A stretch of DNA of 64,000 nt from Fen-1231 sp035286465. GTDB lineage: Bacteria; Gemmatimonadota; Gemmatimonadetes; Gemmatimonadales; Gemmatimonadaceae. A program made the translations under genes and the position numbers. The notes under the pieces are model-generated. The model made no database searches. It saw only the letters and a list, made by a program, of their open reading frames with translations, and was not told where the DNA came from. Of this stretch, positions 1-8,381 are shown in pieces; position 1 is the first letter of the stretch, and each line of letters opens with the position of its first letter. The stretch lies in contig DATEDF010000023.1 in NCBI GenBank assembly GCA_035286465.1, forward strand, positions 1-64,000. The letters are read 5' to 3'.

Positions 1-3000
1 TATGCCGTCCACAACGGCCATCCCCGAGATCACCTCGCCGAACACCGTGTAGTCGTGGTCGAGGCGGGGGTTGTCCACGAGGTTGACGAAGATTTGCGCG
101 TCGCCTGTGTCTCGGCCGCGCGTGGAGATGCCAAGGGTCCCGCGGTCGTGCGAGCGGAGGCCCAGCTCGTCGCGCATGAAGGGACCATCGCCGGCGTATT
201 CGTTGGCGTCGGGGCTTCCACCCTGGATGACGAAGTTCGGCACGACGCGGTGGAAGGTGAGCCCGTCGTAGTAGTGTTCGCGCGCCAGGCGGACGACGCG
301 CGCGACCGTGGCGGGTGCCTCGTCGGGGAAGAGGCGGACGGCGAAGGTGCCGCCGCCGCTCGATGCGGCCATCGTGATGCGGAGCTGGAGGCCGTCCGAC
401 GTGTAGGTCTCCGCGAGCGGTTCGGCGCGAATCGGGAGCGCGGCGGGACGCGCGACGACGCGCGTGCCCTTCCACTTGGTGAGCAGCTCCGCCGCCTTTG
501 CCGCGACCGTCGAGTCGAAATCGGTGAGATACGGCTCGACGCGGGGTGCCTCGGTCGGGCGGCCGAGCTCGCTCAACCGATTGAGGATGGTGACACGTGG
601 ATCGCGCGAGTTCTCGCGCCGGGCCGCGGTAAGGCGGTCGAGCGCGACGAGGAGGGCCGGTGGAACCGCCGGGTGCGCCGACCCGGCGAGCGCGGTGGCG
701 GCCGCCATCACGACCTGATGACCCTGCGATTCAAGCGCCCGCAGGTAGACGCTGTCGGCATCGTGCCCGCGGAGCTGCGCGAGCCCGCCGATCGCGGCGT
801 CGCACACGTTGTGATCGGCGTCCGTGGCGAGACGGGATAGGACGGCGGCATCGCGCAGGGTGATGGCGGCGCGTGCGGCGTACTCGCGCACCTGGGCGCG
901 CGGGTGGGCGACGAAGCGCGGGAGGATCGGCGCTGCCGCGCTCGCGTCGGCGCGCGCGAGTGCGACGATCGCGTGCGCGGGGCCGTGCCAGGACGCGCGG
1001 CCGTTCGCTCGCGCGACGTCGCCGGCGCTCAGCGAACCCGCGATGGCGCGGAGCGCGGCGGTCCGTGCCGCGCCGTCGGCGCAGGGCGCGCCGAGTGCGT
1101 CAATGGCGGCGAGCATCACGTGCGGGTTCGGGTCGCGCGTCGCAGCCACGATCGGCGCGCAGTCGGGCGCGGGCGTCCCCGCTCGCGACGCGCGCACCGC
1201 GTCCACGCGCACCATCGGGCTCGGGTCGGTGAGGGCGCGTCGCAGAAGCGCGACGCGCGTCTCGCTCGCCAGCGCCCCCACGCCCGCCAGTGCGAGCCGG
1301 CGCACCTGCGCGTCCGGGTCGCCGGCTGCCGCGAGGACGAGTGTGCTGTCGAGCGCCCCGGCCGCGCCGAGCGCGAGCAGTGCCACGCGCCGAACGCGCG
1401 CCTCGGTGCGCCGGGCCGCGGCACCGCGGAGCAGTGCGCGCGCGGGACCGCTCACGTCACCGACGATCCGCCGCGCGCGGGCCAGCGCGTAGAGCCCCTC
1501 GGCGACATCGGCCACGGCGCCGCCCGGAAGCTGCTCGAGCGCGCCCTGCCGGGCGACTGCATCCACGATCGCGCGTTCGGCGGCGCGCGCCGATGCGCTG
1601 TCCGCGTGGGGCAGCCGCCCGAGGGAGCGGGCGAGCACGCCGAGGACGTGTGCGTCGGGCTCGCGGGCAAGCCGGTCCGCGAGCGCGCGCTGCACGCGCG
1701 CCACGGTATCGCGCCGGGCCTCCGGCGTGGACAGGCCACGCGGCACGGCGTGCACGCTCTGCGCCATTGCATTCGCGGCCTCGGACCGGAGCGCCGGTGA
1801 CGGGCCGGCGAGCATCGGCATGATCTCGCCGATGAGTTCCGGTCGCTGCAGGCGGCCGAGCGCGCGAACGGCGACACGCGCGAGCGCGGTGTCCCCGCTC
1901 CGTGCGCCCTCCAGCAGCGGCGCGATCCCATCCGCTCCCGTCCCGCGAGCGTCCTCGGCCGCGAGGAGGCGCCGCAGAAGCGCCGCGTCGAGGGGCCGGC
2001 CCGCGGAGAGCTGCGCTCCCGCGCATTTCGGCGTGAAGAGCAGCGCGAGCACGGCCAGCACCACGATTACGATGCCGGTCACGAGCTTCGATCGGCGCGG
2101 CTCGGGCTGGACCACCGTGCCTTCCGACAGGCGACGCAACGCCTTCCCCAGCGCGTCCGCGAGCTCGGCGGCCGTCGCGCGCTCCTCGGGGAGCGGCTGG
2201 AGCGCGCGCTCCAACGCGGCGTCCACGGCACTCGGGACGCGCACTCCCTTGAGCGAGACGCGGGGCGGTGTCTCCGTGAGCCGCAGCGTCATCATCTGCC
2301 GTGCGGTCTCGCCCGCGAAGGGAGGCCGGCCGGAGAGCATCTCGTAGAGCACGGCGCCCACGGCGTACACGTCGGTCCGCCCGTCGAGTTCCGCCTCGCC
2401 GCTCGCCTGCTCCGGGCTCATGTACGGCAACGTGCCGAGCACGACGCCGGGGAGCGTGGTGCGGATGGGCAGCTTCGGGTCCACCGAGCGCGCGATGCCG
2501 AAGTCGGCGAGGAGCGCGTGGCCGTCGGAAAGGAGGATGTTCTCCGGCTTGACGTCCCGGTGGAGCACGCCGCGCTCGTGCGCGTACGCCAGCGCGCCGG
2601 CGACCTCGGCACAGATGCGCACGGCGTCGGCAACGGGGAAGGCGCCCTCCCGGTCGAGCCGCTGGCGCACCGTTTCGCCCGCGACGTACGGCATCACCGA
2701 GTAGAGCACCGGGCCGAGCTCGCCCGAGTCGAAGAGCGGGAGAATGTGCGGGTGCTGGAGCTGCGCGAGGATGCGGATCTCCTGCTCGAACCGCTCGGGG
2801 CTGATCGCTTCGGAGACGTCTTCGCGCAGCACCTTGATCGCGACGGGGCGCTCGTGCCGCGCGTCGTGCGCGACGTAGACGGTCGCGGCGCCGCCGGCGC
2901 CGAGCTCGCGCTCGATGCGGTAGCGGCCGCCGTGGCCGATCTGCGCGCCCGGAACGAGCTGCGCGGCGGAGCGGCGCGGACGGACAGCATCGCGGGACCA

Positions 3001-3450
3001 CTTCGCGACCTGCTCGAGCCGCGCCGCCTCGCGCTCGCGCCAGCGCTCGAACGATCGGGACGGCGGGGTCACGCCGTGGAGGAACGAGCCCCCGTAGAGC
3101 CGCGCTGCCTCGTCCGGGGCGCCACTGGCGGCGGCGAATTCGAGATCGCGCACGTCGCTGGAGATCTCACCGCGGTCCAGCCGGAGGCCATCTGCGAGGC
3201 GCTGCACCGGTCGCGCTCCGCCGAGCGACGCGGGAAGCGCGGCGACAAGCGCGTCGAGCGTGCGCAGCGCCTCGTCGCGCGACGCGTCGGGCCAGAGGAG
3301 CGCGATGACGTCGTCGCTCGACACGGCGCGGTCGCCGGCCAGAGCGAGAATCGCGAGGCAGTGCAGGGCGTACGGCGGGCCTTCGCCCGCGGCGACCGGC
3401 TCGGTGCCGCGCCACAGCGAGAGCTCTCCCAGCGTCTTGAGACGGAGCAT
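1..3450 (-). CDS. BTAD-like/Ser-Thr kinase/TM/HEAT/cyclophilin fusion (3' end off window)
   Basis: A single uninterrupted frame of 1150 codons runs out of the window before its stop. Residues 1-130 begin MLRLKTLGEL and resemble the winged-helix/BTAD half of SARP-like regulators. Residues 175-440 are a Hanks-type kinase with Gly-loop LGAGGAATVY, VAIK (Lys206), HRDVKPEN (Asp299), DFG (316-318) and SPEQ, so it should be active. One membrane helix lies at about 456-473. Residues 480-1000 are Ala/Leu/Arg-rich helical repeats of HEAT type. From about 1020 there is a cyclophilin peptidyl-prolyl isomerase with FHRVVPNFVIQGG and QIFVN. If the helix is a signal anchor, kinase and BTAD lie in the cytoplasm and HEAT plus cyclophilin in the periplasm. 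Start ATG 3450 has GAGGG upstream; no other in-frame start is seen before the neighbour's stop. The frame was checked row by row across the joins. That this is one functional protein is inference. Confidence 0.85.
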   Translation of the reverse strand, partial: MLRLKTLGELSLWRGTEPVAAGEGPPYALHCLAILALAGDRAVSSDDVIALLWPDASRDEALRTLDALVAALPASLGGARPVQRLADGLRLDRGEISSDVRDLEFAAASGAPDEAARLYGGSFLHGVTPPSRSFERWREREAARLEQVAKWSRDAVRPRRSAAQLVPGAQIGHGGRYRIERELGAGGAATVYVAHDARHERPVAIKVLREDVSEAISPERFEQEIRILAQLQHPHILPLFDSGELGPVLYSVMPYVAGETVRQRLDREGAFPVADAVRICAEVAGALAYAHERGVLHRDVKPENILLSDGHALLADFGIARSVDPKLPIRTTLPGVVLGTLPYMSPEQASGEAELDGRTDVYAVGAVLYEMLSGRPPFAGETARQMMTLRLTETPPRVSLKGVRVPSAVDAALERALQPLPEERATAAELADALGKALRRLSEGTVVQPEPRRSKLVTGIVIVVLAVLALLFTPKCAGAQLSAGRPLDAALLRRLLAAEDARGTGADGIAPLLEGARSGDTALARVAVRALGRLQRPELIGEIMPMLAGPSPALRSEAANAMAQSVHAVPRGLSTPEARRDTVARVQRALADRLAREPDAHVLGVLARSLGRLPHADSASARAAERAIVDAVARQGALEQLPGGAVADVAEGLYALARARRIVGDVSGPARALLRGAAARRTEARVRRVALLALGAAGALDSTLVLAAAGDPDAQVRRLALAGVGALASETRVALLRRALTDPSPMVRVDAVRASRAGTPAPDCAPIVAATRDPNPHVMLAAIDALGAPCADGAARTAALRAIAGSLSAGDVARANGRASWHGPAHAIVALARADASAAAPILPRFVAHPRAQVREYAARAAITLRDAAVLSRLATDADHNVCDAAIGGLAQLRGHDADSVYLRALESQGHQVVMAAATALAGSAHPAVPPALLVALDRLTAARRENSRDPRVTILNRLSELGRPTEAPRVEPYLTDFDSTVAAKAAELLTKWKGTRVVARPAALPIRAEPLAETYTSDGLQLRITMAASSGGGTFAVRLFPDEAPATVARVVRLAREHYYDGLTFHRVVPNFVIQGGSPDANEYAGDGPFMRDELGLRSHDRGTLGISTRGRDTGDAQIFVNLVDNPRLDHDYTVFGEVISGMAVVDGI

Positions 3451-3606
3451 CCGCGCGCCCTCTGGTCGAGGCGGGGTTCCCCGACGGACAGCTCCGTAGA
3501 GTGCCGAGCGCCGAGCGGGGACGCAAGCGCGCTCGGTCGCGCCGCGCGCTGGAGCCGGTCCGTTGGCGGAACCGGCGCCTGGCGGCTTCCCCTCGTCGGG
3601 AGCCGC

Positions 3607-4071
3607 CTACCCCGCCGCCGCGCGTCCGCGAACGTGCTCGAAGACAAGCCCCGTCTCGATGTGCCCCACCTCATCACGCGTGATGATCTTGTCAATCGCG
3701 AAATCGCGGAGCTGGTGCGCGTCGCGCGCGAGCACGTGCACCAGGAAGTCGTTCTCCCCACTCGTGTGGAAGACATCCACGACCTCCGGTACGGTGAGGA
3801 GATAGGCGCGAAACCGCTCGTAGTTCTCGCGCGTGTGCGTGCGGAGCCGCACCGCGATCATCGCTTCGATGCCGAAGCCCAGCGCCGAAGGATCCACGTC
3901 GGCGTGAAAGCCGCGGAGCGCGCCGGATCGCGTCAGCCGCCTCACGCGCTCGTGGCAGCTCGAGGGCGCTAAACGGATCCGCGCCGCCAACTCCTTGTTG
4001 GAGAGCCGAGCATTGTTCGCCAGCGCCGCGAGGATCTCGCGATCCGTCCGGTCGAGGGGGCGAGGGTTCAT
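3607..4071 (-). CDS. Lrp/AsnC-family transcriptional regulator
   Basis: 154 residues. An N-terminal winged helix-turn-helix (LDRTDREILAALANNARLS to about residue 60) is followed by a RAM/ligand-binding domain with VVDVFHTSGENDFLVHV, the usual AsnC/Lrp layout and length. A longer in-frame reading to 4146 exists but would run across the operator and promoter, so ATG 4071 is preferred. It is divergent from a PLP-dependent Cys/Met-metabolism lyase, the arrangement seen for Lrp-type regulators that control methionine gamma-lyase-like genes. The 15-bp palindrome between the two genes is a plausible binding site, so self-regulation and control of the lyase are likely. The ligand is not visible from sequence; methionine or another amino acid is inference. 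Confidence 0.93.
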   Translation of the reverse strand: MNPRPLDRTDREILAALANNARLSNKELAARIRLAPSSCHERVRRLTRSGALRGFHADVDPSALGFGIEAMIAVRLRTHTRENYERFRAYLLTVPEVVDVFHTSGENDFLVHVLARDAHQLRDFAIDKIITRDEVGHIETGLVFEHVRGRAAAG

Positions 4072-4086
4072 AGTATTCCGAAGAGA

Positions 4087-4101
4087 ATTCGTTTGACGAA
4101 T
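4087..4101. promoter_or_regulatory. Probable Lrp/AsnC operator
   Basis: A perfect inverted repeat ATTCGT-TTG-ACGAAT, 15 bp long, lies between the divergent regulator and lyase genes. Size and symmetry fit an Lrp/AsnC dimer site. It overlaps the -35 hexamer of the lyase promoter, so binding would directly affect that promoter. Confidence 0.6.
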
Positions 4102-4122
4102 CAACACCCAGAACATGATACT
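4093..4122 (+). promoter_or_regulatory. Sigma-70-type promoter of the PLP lyase
   Basis: TTGACG (4093-4098), an 18-nt spacer and GATACT (4117-4122) predict transcription from about 4129. This excludes the upstream in-frame ATG at 4115, which would fall at the -10 box, and supports ATG 4154. The -35 overlaps the palindromic operator. Confidence 0.5.
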
Positions 4123-4153
4123 GTCAAGCAGGAGCTTCGCCGACATTCATTCG

Positions 4154-5353
4154 ATGCTCACGCCTCCCTCCGACAGCGACTTCGTCCACGCCGGACGTGA
4201 GGACTTTCGCATCCTCGGCGTCCACGCGCCGCCGCTCGATCTCTCGACGACGTATCCGGTCGAAGAACTCGGCGAAGCGAGCGAGGACATCGAAGCGATG
4301 CTCACGGGCGCACGCGCGCGGCACTCGCCCATCTATGCGCGCCTCGCGAGCCCCACGGTAGACCGGTTCGAACGCGCCTTCGCGCAGCTCGAGAGCGCCG
4401 GCGACGCGGTCGCATTCGGCTCGGGAATGGCCGCGCTCACCGCAACGCTCCTCGCCGCCCGCCGTGACGGCCGCCACCTCGTCGCCGTGCGTCCACTCTA
4501 CGGCGGGAGCGATCATCTCCTCGCCACCGGCCTGCTGGGATTCGACGTCTCGTGGGCCACGCCCGCGACGGTCGGAGACCACGTGCGCGCGGACACGGTG
4601 CTCGTGATCATCGAGACGCCGGCGAATCCCACGCTCGCGCTGGTGGACATCGCCGATGTCGCGCGCCAGGCCGGACGCGTGCCGCTCCTCGTGGACTCCA
4701 CGTTCGCCACGCCGGTGTTGCAGCAGCCGCTCGCGCACGGTGCGCTCTTCTCGCTGCACAGCGCGACCAAGTTCCTCGGCGGGCACGGCGACGTGATGGG
4801 AGGGGTGATCGCGACGACGACGGCGTGGGCGGAGCGCCTCCGGCAGGTGCGCATCCTTACCGGGGCGCTGCTGCACCCGTTCGGCGCGTACCTGCTGCAT
4901 CGCGGGCTGCAAACGCTTCCCGTGCGCGTGCGCGGCGCGCAGGCGAACGCGATGGCGATCGCCGAGCGGCTGGCCGCGCATCCGGCGGTCCAGCGCGTGC
5001 ATTACCCGGGGCTGCCGGGTGGCGACCCGAGCAGCCTCGTCGGCCGGCAGATGCGCGGGCCCGGCGCGATGATCGCCTTCGAGCTGGTGGACCACGAGGC
5101 GGCGGCCGGAACGATGCGCGCGGTGAAGCTGATCACGTCCGCGGTCAGCCTCGGTTCGTGCGACACGCTCATCCAGCACCCGGCGGGGCTCACGCACCAC
5201 GCGGTGGAGGAACACGCGCGCGCGGCGAGCGGCGTGACGCCCGGGATGCTCCGGCTCAGCGTCGGGCTCGAGGATGTCGGCGAGATCTGGGCGGACCTCG
5301 AGCAGGCGATCGAGACGGCGGCGATGGTGCACTCAGGGCGGGGGCGATCTTGA
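4154..5353 (+). CDS. PLP-dependent trans-sulfuration enzyme (methionine gamma-lyase/cystathionine gamma-synthase type)
   Basis: 399 residues, the usual length of the Cys/Met metabolism PLP family. Family marks include PIYARLASPTVDRFE, SGMAALTATLLA (cofactor phosphate region), LYGGSDHL, IETPANPTL, VDSTFATPVLQQPL and the Schiff-base lysine Lys206 in HSATKFLGGHGD. The C-terminal SLGSCDTLIQHPAGLTH segment is typical of methionine gamma-lyase and cystathionine gamma-lyase. It catalyses elimination or replacement at the gamma or beta carbon of sulfur amino acids; which reaction cannot be decided here. The divergent Lrp/AsnC gene and the operator over its promoter favour a catabolic, amino-acid-responsive lyase. 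AGGAG at 4130-4134 is too far from ATG 4154 to be an ideal ribosome site, so the start rests mainly on the promoter position. Confidence 0.9.
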   Translation: MLTPPSDSDFVHAGREDFRILGVHAPPLDLSTTYPVEELGEASEDIEAMLTGARARHSPIYARLASPTVDRFERAFAQLESAGDAVAFGSGMAALTATLLAARRDGRHLVAVRPLYGGSDHLLATGLLGFDVSWATPATVGDHVRADTVLVIIETPANPTLALVDIADVARQAGRVPLLVDSTFATPVLQQPLAHGALFSLHSATKFLGGHGDVMGGVIATTTAWAERLRQVRILTGALLHPFGAYLLHRGLQTLPVRVRGAQANAMAIAERLAAHPAVQRVHYPGLPGGDPSSLVGRQMRGPGAMIAFELVDHEAAAGTMRAVKLITSAVSLGSCDTLIQHPAGLTHHAVEEHARAASGVTPGMLRLSVGLEDVGEIWADLEQAIETAAMVHSGRGRS

Positions 5354-5445
5354 GTCGCGGCGGCTGACGTGACAGCTTAGGAGTCTCGCGCCCGGCCCCC
5401 CACCCTCCCACCGGACGCGCGCCACCCAGCACCACCGAGGGCCGT

Positions 5446-8256
5446 ATGACTCCCGTAACCCCGTATCGCCTCCGCCGATTGGCGGCGGCACTCCTGCTCC
5501 CGCTCGCCGTCGCGCCGCTCGCGCCGCTCGCGCCGCTCGCGCATCTCGTGGCGCAACTTCCCGCGGGGCTCACGAAGGGCGCCACCGTCGAGGGGATCAC
5601 CGAGTACGCGCTCGCCAACGGGCTCCGCGTGCTGATCTTTCCGGATGCGAGCAAGCCCACGGCGACGATCAACATCACCTATCTCGTGGGCTCGCGGCAC
5701 GAGGGCTACGGCGAGACCGGAATGGCGCACCTCCTCGAGCACCTGGTGTTCAAGGGGTCCACGAAACACACGAACATCCCGCAGGAGCTCACCGAGCACG
5801 GGTCGCGCCCGAACGGCACCACGTGGTACGACCGGACGAACTACTTCGAGACGGTGCCCGCGACCGACGAGAACATCGCGTGGGCTCTGGACCTCGAGGC
5901 CGACCGGATGGTCAACTCGTTCATCGCGAAGAAGGACCTCGAGACTGAGTTCTCCGTGGTGCGCAACGAGTTCGAGATGGGAGAGAACTCGCCCTTCAGC
6001 GTGCTGCTCGAGCGCACGGCGAGCACGGCGTTCCTCTGGCACAACTACGGCAAGAGCACGATCGGCGCGCGGAGCGACATCGAGAACGTGCCGATCGAGC
6101 GGCTCCAGGCGTTCTACCGGAGGTTCTACCAGCCCGACAACGCGATCCTGATGGTCGCCGGCAAGATTGACGAGGCGAAGGTGCTGCGACTGATCGCGGA
6201 GAAGTTCGGCGCGATCCCGAAGCCGGCGCGCTCGCTCGACCGCGGGAACATGCTCTTCCCGACCTACACGGCCGAACCGGTGCAGGATGGCGAGCGCGAG
6301 GTGTCGCTGCGCCGCACGGGCGACGTGCAGGTGGCGCTGGCGCTGTATCACGTTCCCGCGGGCGCGCACCCGGACTTCGCCGCGGTGGACGTGCTGATGC
6401 AGGTGCTCGGCGACCAGCCGGGCGGGCGCGTGTACAAGGCGCTCGTCGAGACGAAGAAGGCGTCCGACGCGGGCGCGTTCGATTTCCAGCTCAAGGAGCC
6501 GGGCGCGCTCATCGGCTACGCGAACGTGCGCAAGGAGCAGTCGCTCGACGAGGCCAAGTCGGCGCTGATCCAGGCGATGGAGGGAGCGGCAAGCACGCCG
6601 CCCAGCGCGGAGGAGGTCGAGCGCGCGAAGACGTCGCTGCTCAAGGACATTGACCTCTTGCTCAACAACTCGGAGCGCGTGGGGCTGAGTCTTTCCGAGT
6701 ACATGGCCGGCGGCGACTGGCGGCTGATCTTCATCCATCGTGACCGGATGAAGCAGGTGAAGCCGGCCGACGTGCAGCGCGTGGCGCAGGCATACCTGAA
6801 GCCGTCGAACCGCACTGTCGGCCTCTTTCATCCGACGGATAAACCCGATCGCGCCGAGATCCCGGCCGTCACCGATGCGCAGATCGTCGCGATGACGAGG
6901 GACTACAAGGGGAGCGTGACGCTCGCCGTGGGTGAGGCGTTCGATCCGTCACCCACGAACATTGACGCGCGCACCACGCGCTCGAAGCTCGCGAACGGAT
7001 TCAAGCTGGCGCTCCTGCCGAAGCAGACGCGCGGCAACGTCGTGACCGCGCGCGTGACGATCCGGCAGGGAGACTTGACCTCGCTCGCGGGTGCGCGAAA
7101 CCGCGCCGCGGCGGTGATGGCGAGCATGTACGAGCGCGGCTCGAAGCAGCACACGCGCCAGCAGATCAAGGACGAGTTCGACAAGCTGGGCTCGCGCGTG
7201 TTCTTCAGCGGCGCGGGCAACAACACGACGGTGTCCATCGAGACCAAGCGCGCCAGCCTCGCCCCGACGCTCCGGCTCATCGCGGAAGTGCTCAAGGAGC
7301 CGGCGTTCGACGCGAAGGAGTTCGAGCTGCTGAAGGCGGAGCGGCTGGCCGGTCTCGAGGAACAGAAGACGGAACCGCAGATGCTCGCGTTCATCGCGTT
7401 CAACCGCGCGCTGACGCCGTATCCAAGGGAGCATCCGCTCTACACGGCGACGATTGATGAGCAGATCGCGGAGTACAAGGCGCTCACCGTCGAAGACGTG
7501 CGCCGGGTGTACGCGGACGTCGTGGGCGGATCGTACGGCGACCTCGTGGCCGTCGGCGACTTCGCGAAGGATTCGATTACCGCGCTCGCCACGGAGCTGT
7601 TCGGGAGCTGGAAGAGCCCGAAGCCCTTCGCGCGGGCGGTACGCCGGTACTTCGATCAACCCGCGAGCGACGCGAAGATCGAGACGCCGGACAAGGCCAA
7701 CGCCGCCTTCCTCGCCGGGCAGAACCTCAAGCTGCGCGACGACAGCAGGGACTACGCGGCGCTCCAGCTGGGGAACCTCATGCTGGGCGGCGGATTCCTC
7801 AACTCACGACTCGCCGTGCGCATCCGGCAGAAGGACGGCATCAGCTACGGCGTCGGCTCGGGTCTCGGCGCGCAGTCGCTCGACAGCGTGGGCACGTTCA
7901 CGACGCAGGCCATCTACGCGCCGGAGAACGTTTCGAGGCTCGAGGCGGCGTTCGCCGAGGAACTCGGCCGCGCAGTGAAGGACGGCTTCACGGCGGAGGA
8001 GTTCGACAAGGCGCGCCAGGGGTGGCTGCAGCAGCAGCTCCAGTCGCGGGCAAACGACGGGCAGCTGGCCTCCCTGCTCGCGGCGCAGTACCTCACCGGC
8101 CGCACGATGGCCTACAACATCCAGCTCGAGAAGTGGGTGTCGGAGATGACCGTGGCCGACGTGAACGCGGCGATGAAGAAGTACATCAACCCCGCGAAGC
8201 TCACGGCGGTGAAGGCGGGGGATTTCAAGAACAAGCCGCCGAAGATCGTGCCGTGA
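5446..8256 (+). CDS. Secreted M16 (insulinase/pitrilysin) zinc peptidase
   Basis: 936 residues in the two-half M16 layout. A signal peptide covers about residues 1-37 and contains an APL tandem encoded by three copies of a 9-bp unit. The N-terminal half carries the inverted zinc motif HLLEH (His95, Glu98, His99) and the downstream Glu in VVRNEFEMGEN. The second half (about 500-936) lacks HxxEH and is probably the non-catalytic partner domain, with LNSRLAVRIRQKDGISYGVG typical of the family C-terminus. It should be a periplasmic or outer-membrane-associated peptidase or processing enzyme. It is convergent with the spermidine-synthase-like gene; a long hairpin begins 2 bp after its stop and probably terminates both transcripts. 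Confidence 0.93.
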   Translation: MTPVTPYRLRRLAAALLLPLAVAPLAPLAPLAHLVAQLPAGLTKGATVEGITEYALANGLRVLIFPDASKPTATINITYLVGSRHEGYGETGMAHLLEHLVFKGSTKHTNIPQELTEHGSRPNGTTWYDRTNYFETVPATDENIAWALDLEADRMVNSFIAKKDLETEFSVVRNEFEMGENSPFSVLLERTASTAFLWHNYGKSTIGARSDIENVPIERLQAFYRRFYQPDNAILMVAGKIDEAKVLRLIAEKFGAIPKPARSLDRGNMLFPTYTAEPVQDGEREVSLRRTGDVQVALALYHVPAGAHPDFAAVDVLMQVLGDQPGGRVYKALVETKKASDAGAFDFQLKEPGALIGYANVRKEQSLDEAKSALIQAMEGAASTPPSAEEVERAKTSLLKDIDLLLNNSERVGLSLSEYMAGGDWRLIFIHRDRMKQVKPADVQRVAQAYLKPSNRTVGLFHPTDKPDRAEIPAVTDAQIVAMTRDYKGSVTLAVGEAFDPSPTNIDARTTRSKLANGFKLALLPKQTRGNVVTARVTIRQGDLTSLAGARNRAAAVMASMYERGSKQHTRQQIKDEFDKLGSRVFFSGAGNNTTVSIETKRASLAPTLRLIAEVLKEPAFDAKEFELLKAERLAGLEEQKTEPQMLAFIAFNRALTPYPREHPLYTATIDEQIAEYKALTVEDVRRVYADVVGGSYGDLVAVGDFAKDSITALATELFGSWKSPKPFARAVRRYFDQPASDAKIETPDKANAAFLAGQNLKLRDDSRDYAALQLGNLMLGGGFLNSRLAVRIRQKDGISYGVGSGLGAQSLDSVGTFTTQAIYAPENVSRLEAAFAEELGRAVKDGFTAEEFDKARQGWLQQQLQSRANDGQLASLLAAQYLTGRTMAYNIQLEKWVSEMTVADVNAAMKKYINPAKLTAVKAGDFKNKPPKIVP

Positions 8257-8257
8257 A

Positions 8258-8381
8258 CAACAACGGCGAACCCAGTAGACGGTAGACAGTTGACAGTTCA
8301 CAGCAGACAGTGGGCGGTTCGCGCACGTCGTGAACCGTCCACTGTCTGCTCTGAACTGTCTACTGTTTACTCGCTGTTGTT
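8258..8381. repeat. Heptamer-periodic intergenic hairpin, family A copy 1
   Basis: A long imperfect inverted repeat lies between convergent genes. The inner arms GCAGACAGTGGGCGGTTC and GAACCGTCCACTGTCTGC pair almost perfectly round an 11-nt loop, and outer arms reach AACAAC and GTTGTT. From 8274 it divides into consecutive 7-bp words of form RGTNNAC on the left arm and their complements on the right. The right arm supplies the last codons and TAG stop of the minus-strand gene ending at 8360. It may act as a bidirectional terminator. Confidence 0.85.

Noticed and set aside
55..840. Long plus-strand reading frame over the first kilobase
   Set aside because: It is the antisense of the cyclophilin/HEAT coding region; its product is Arg/Glu/Ala-rich with no domain.
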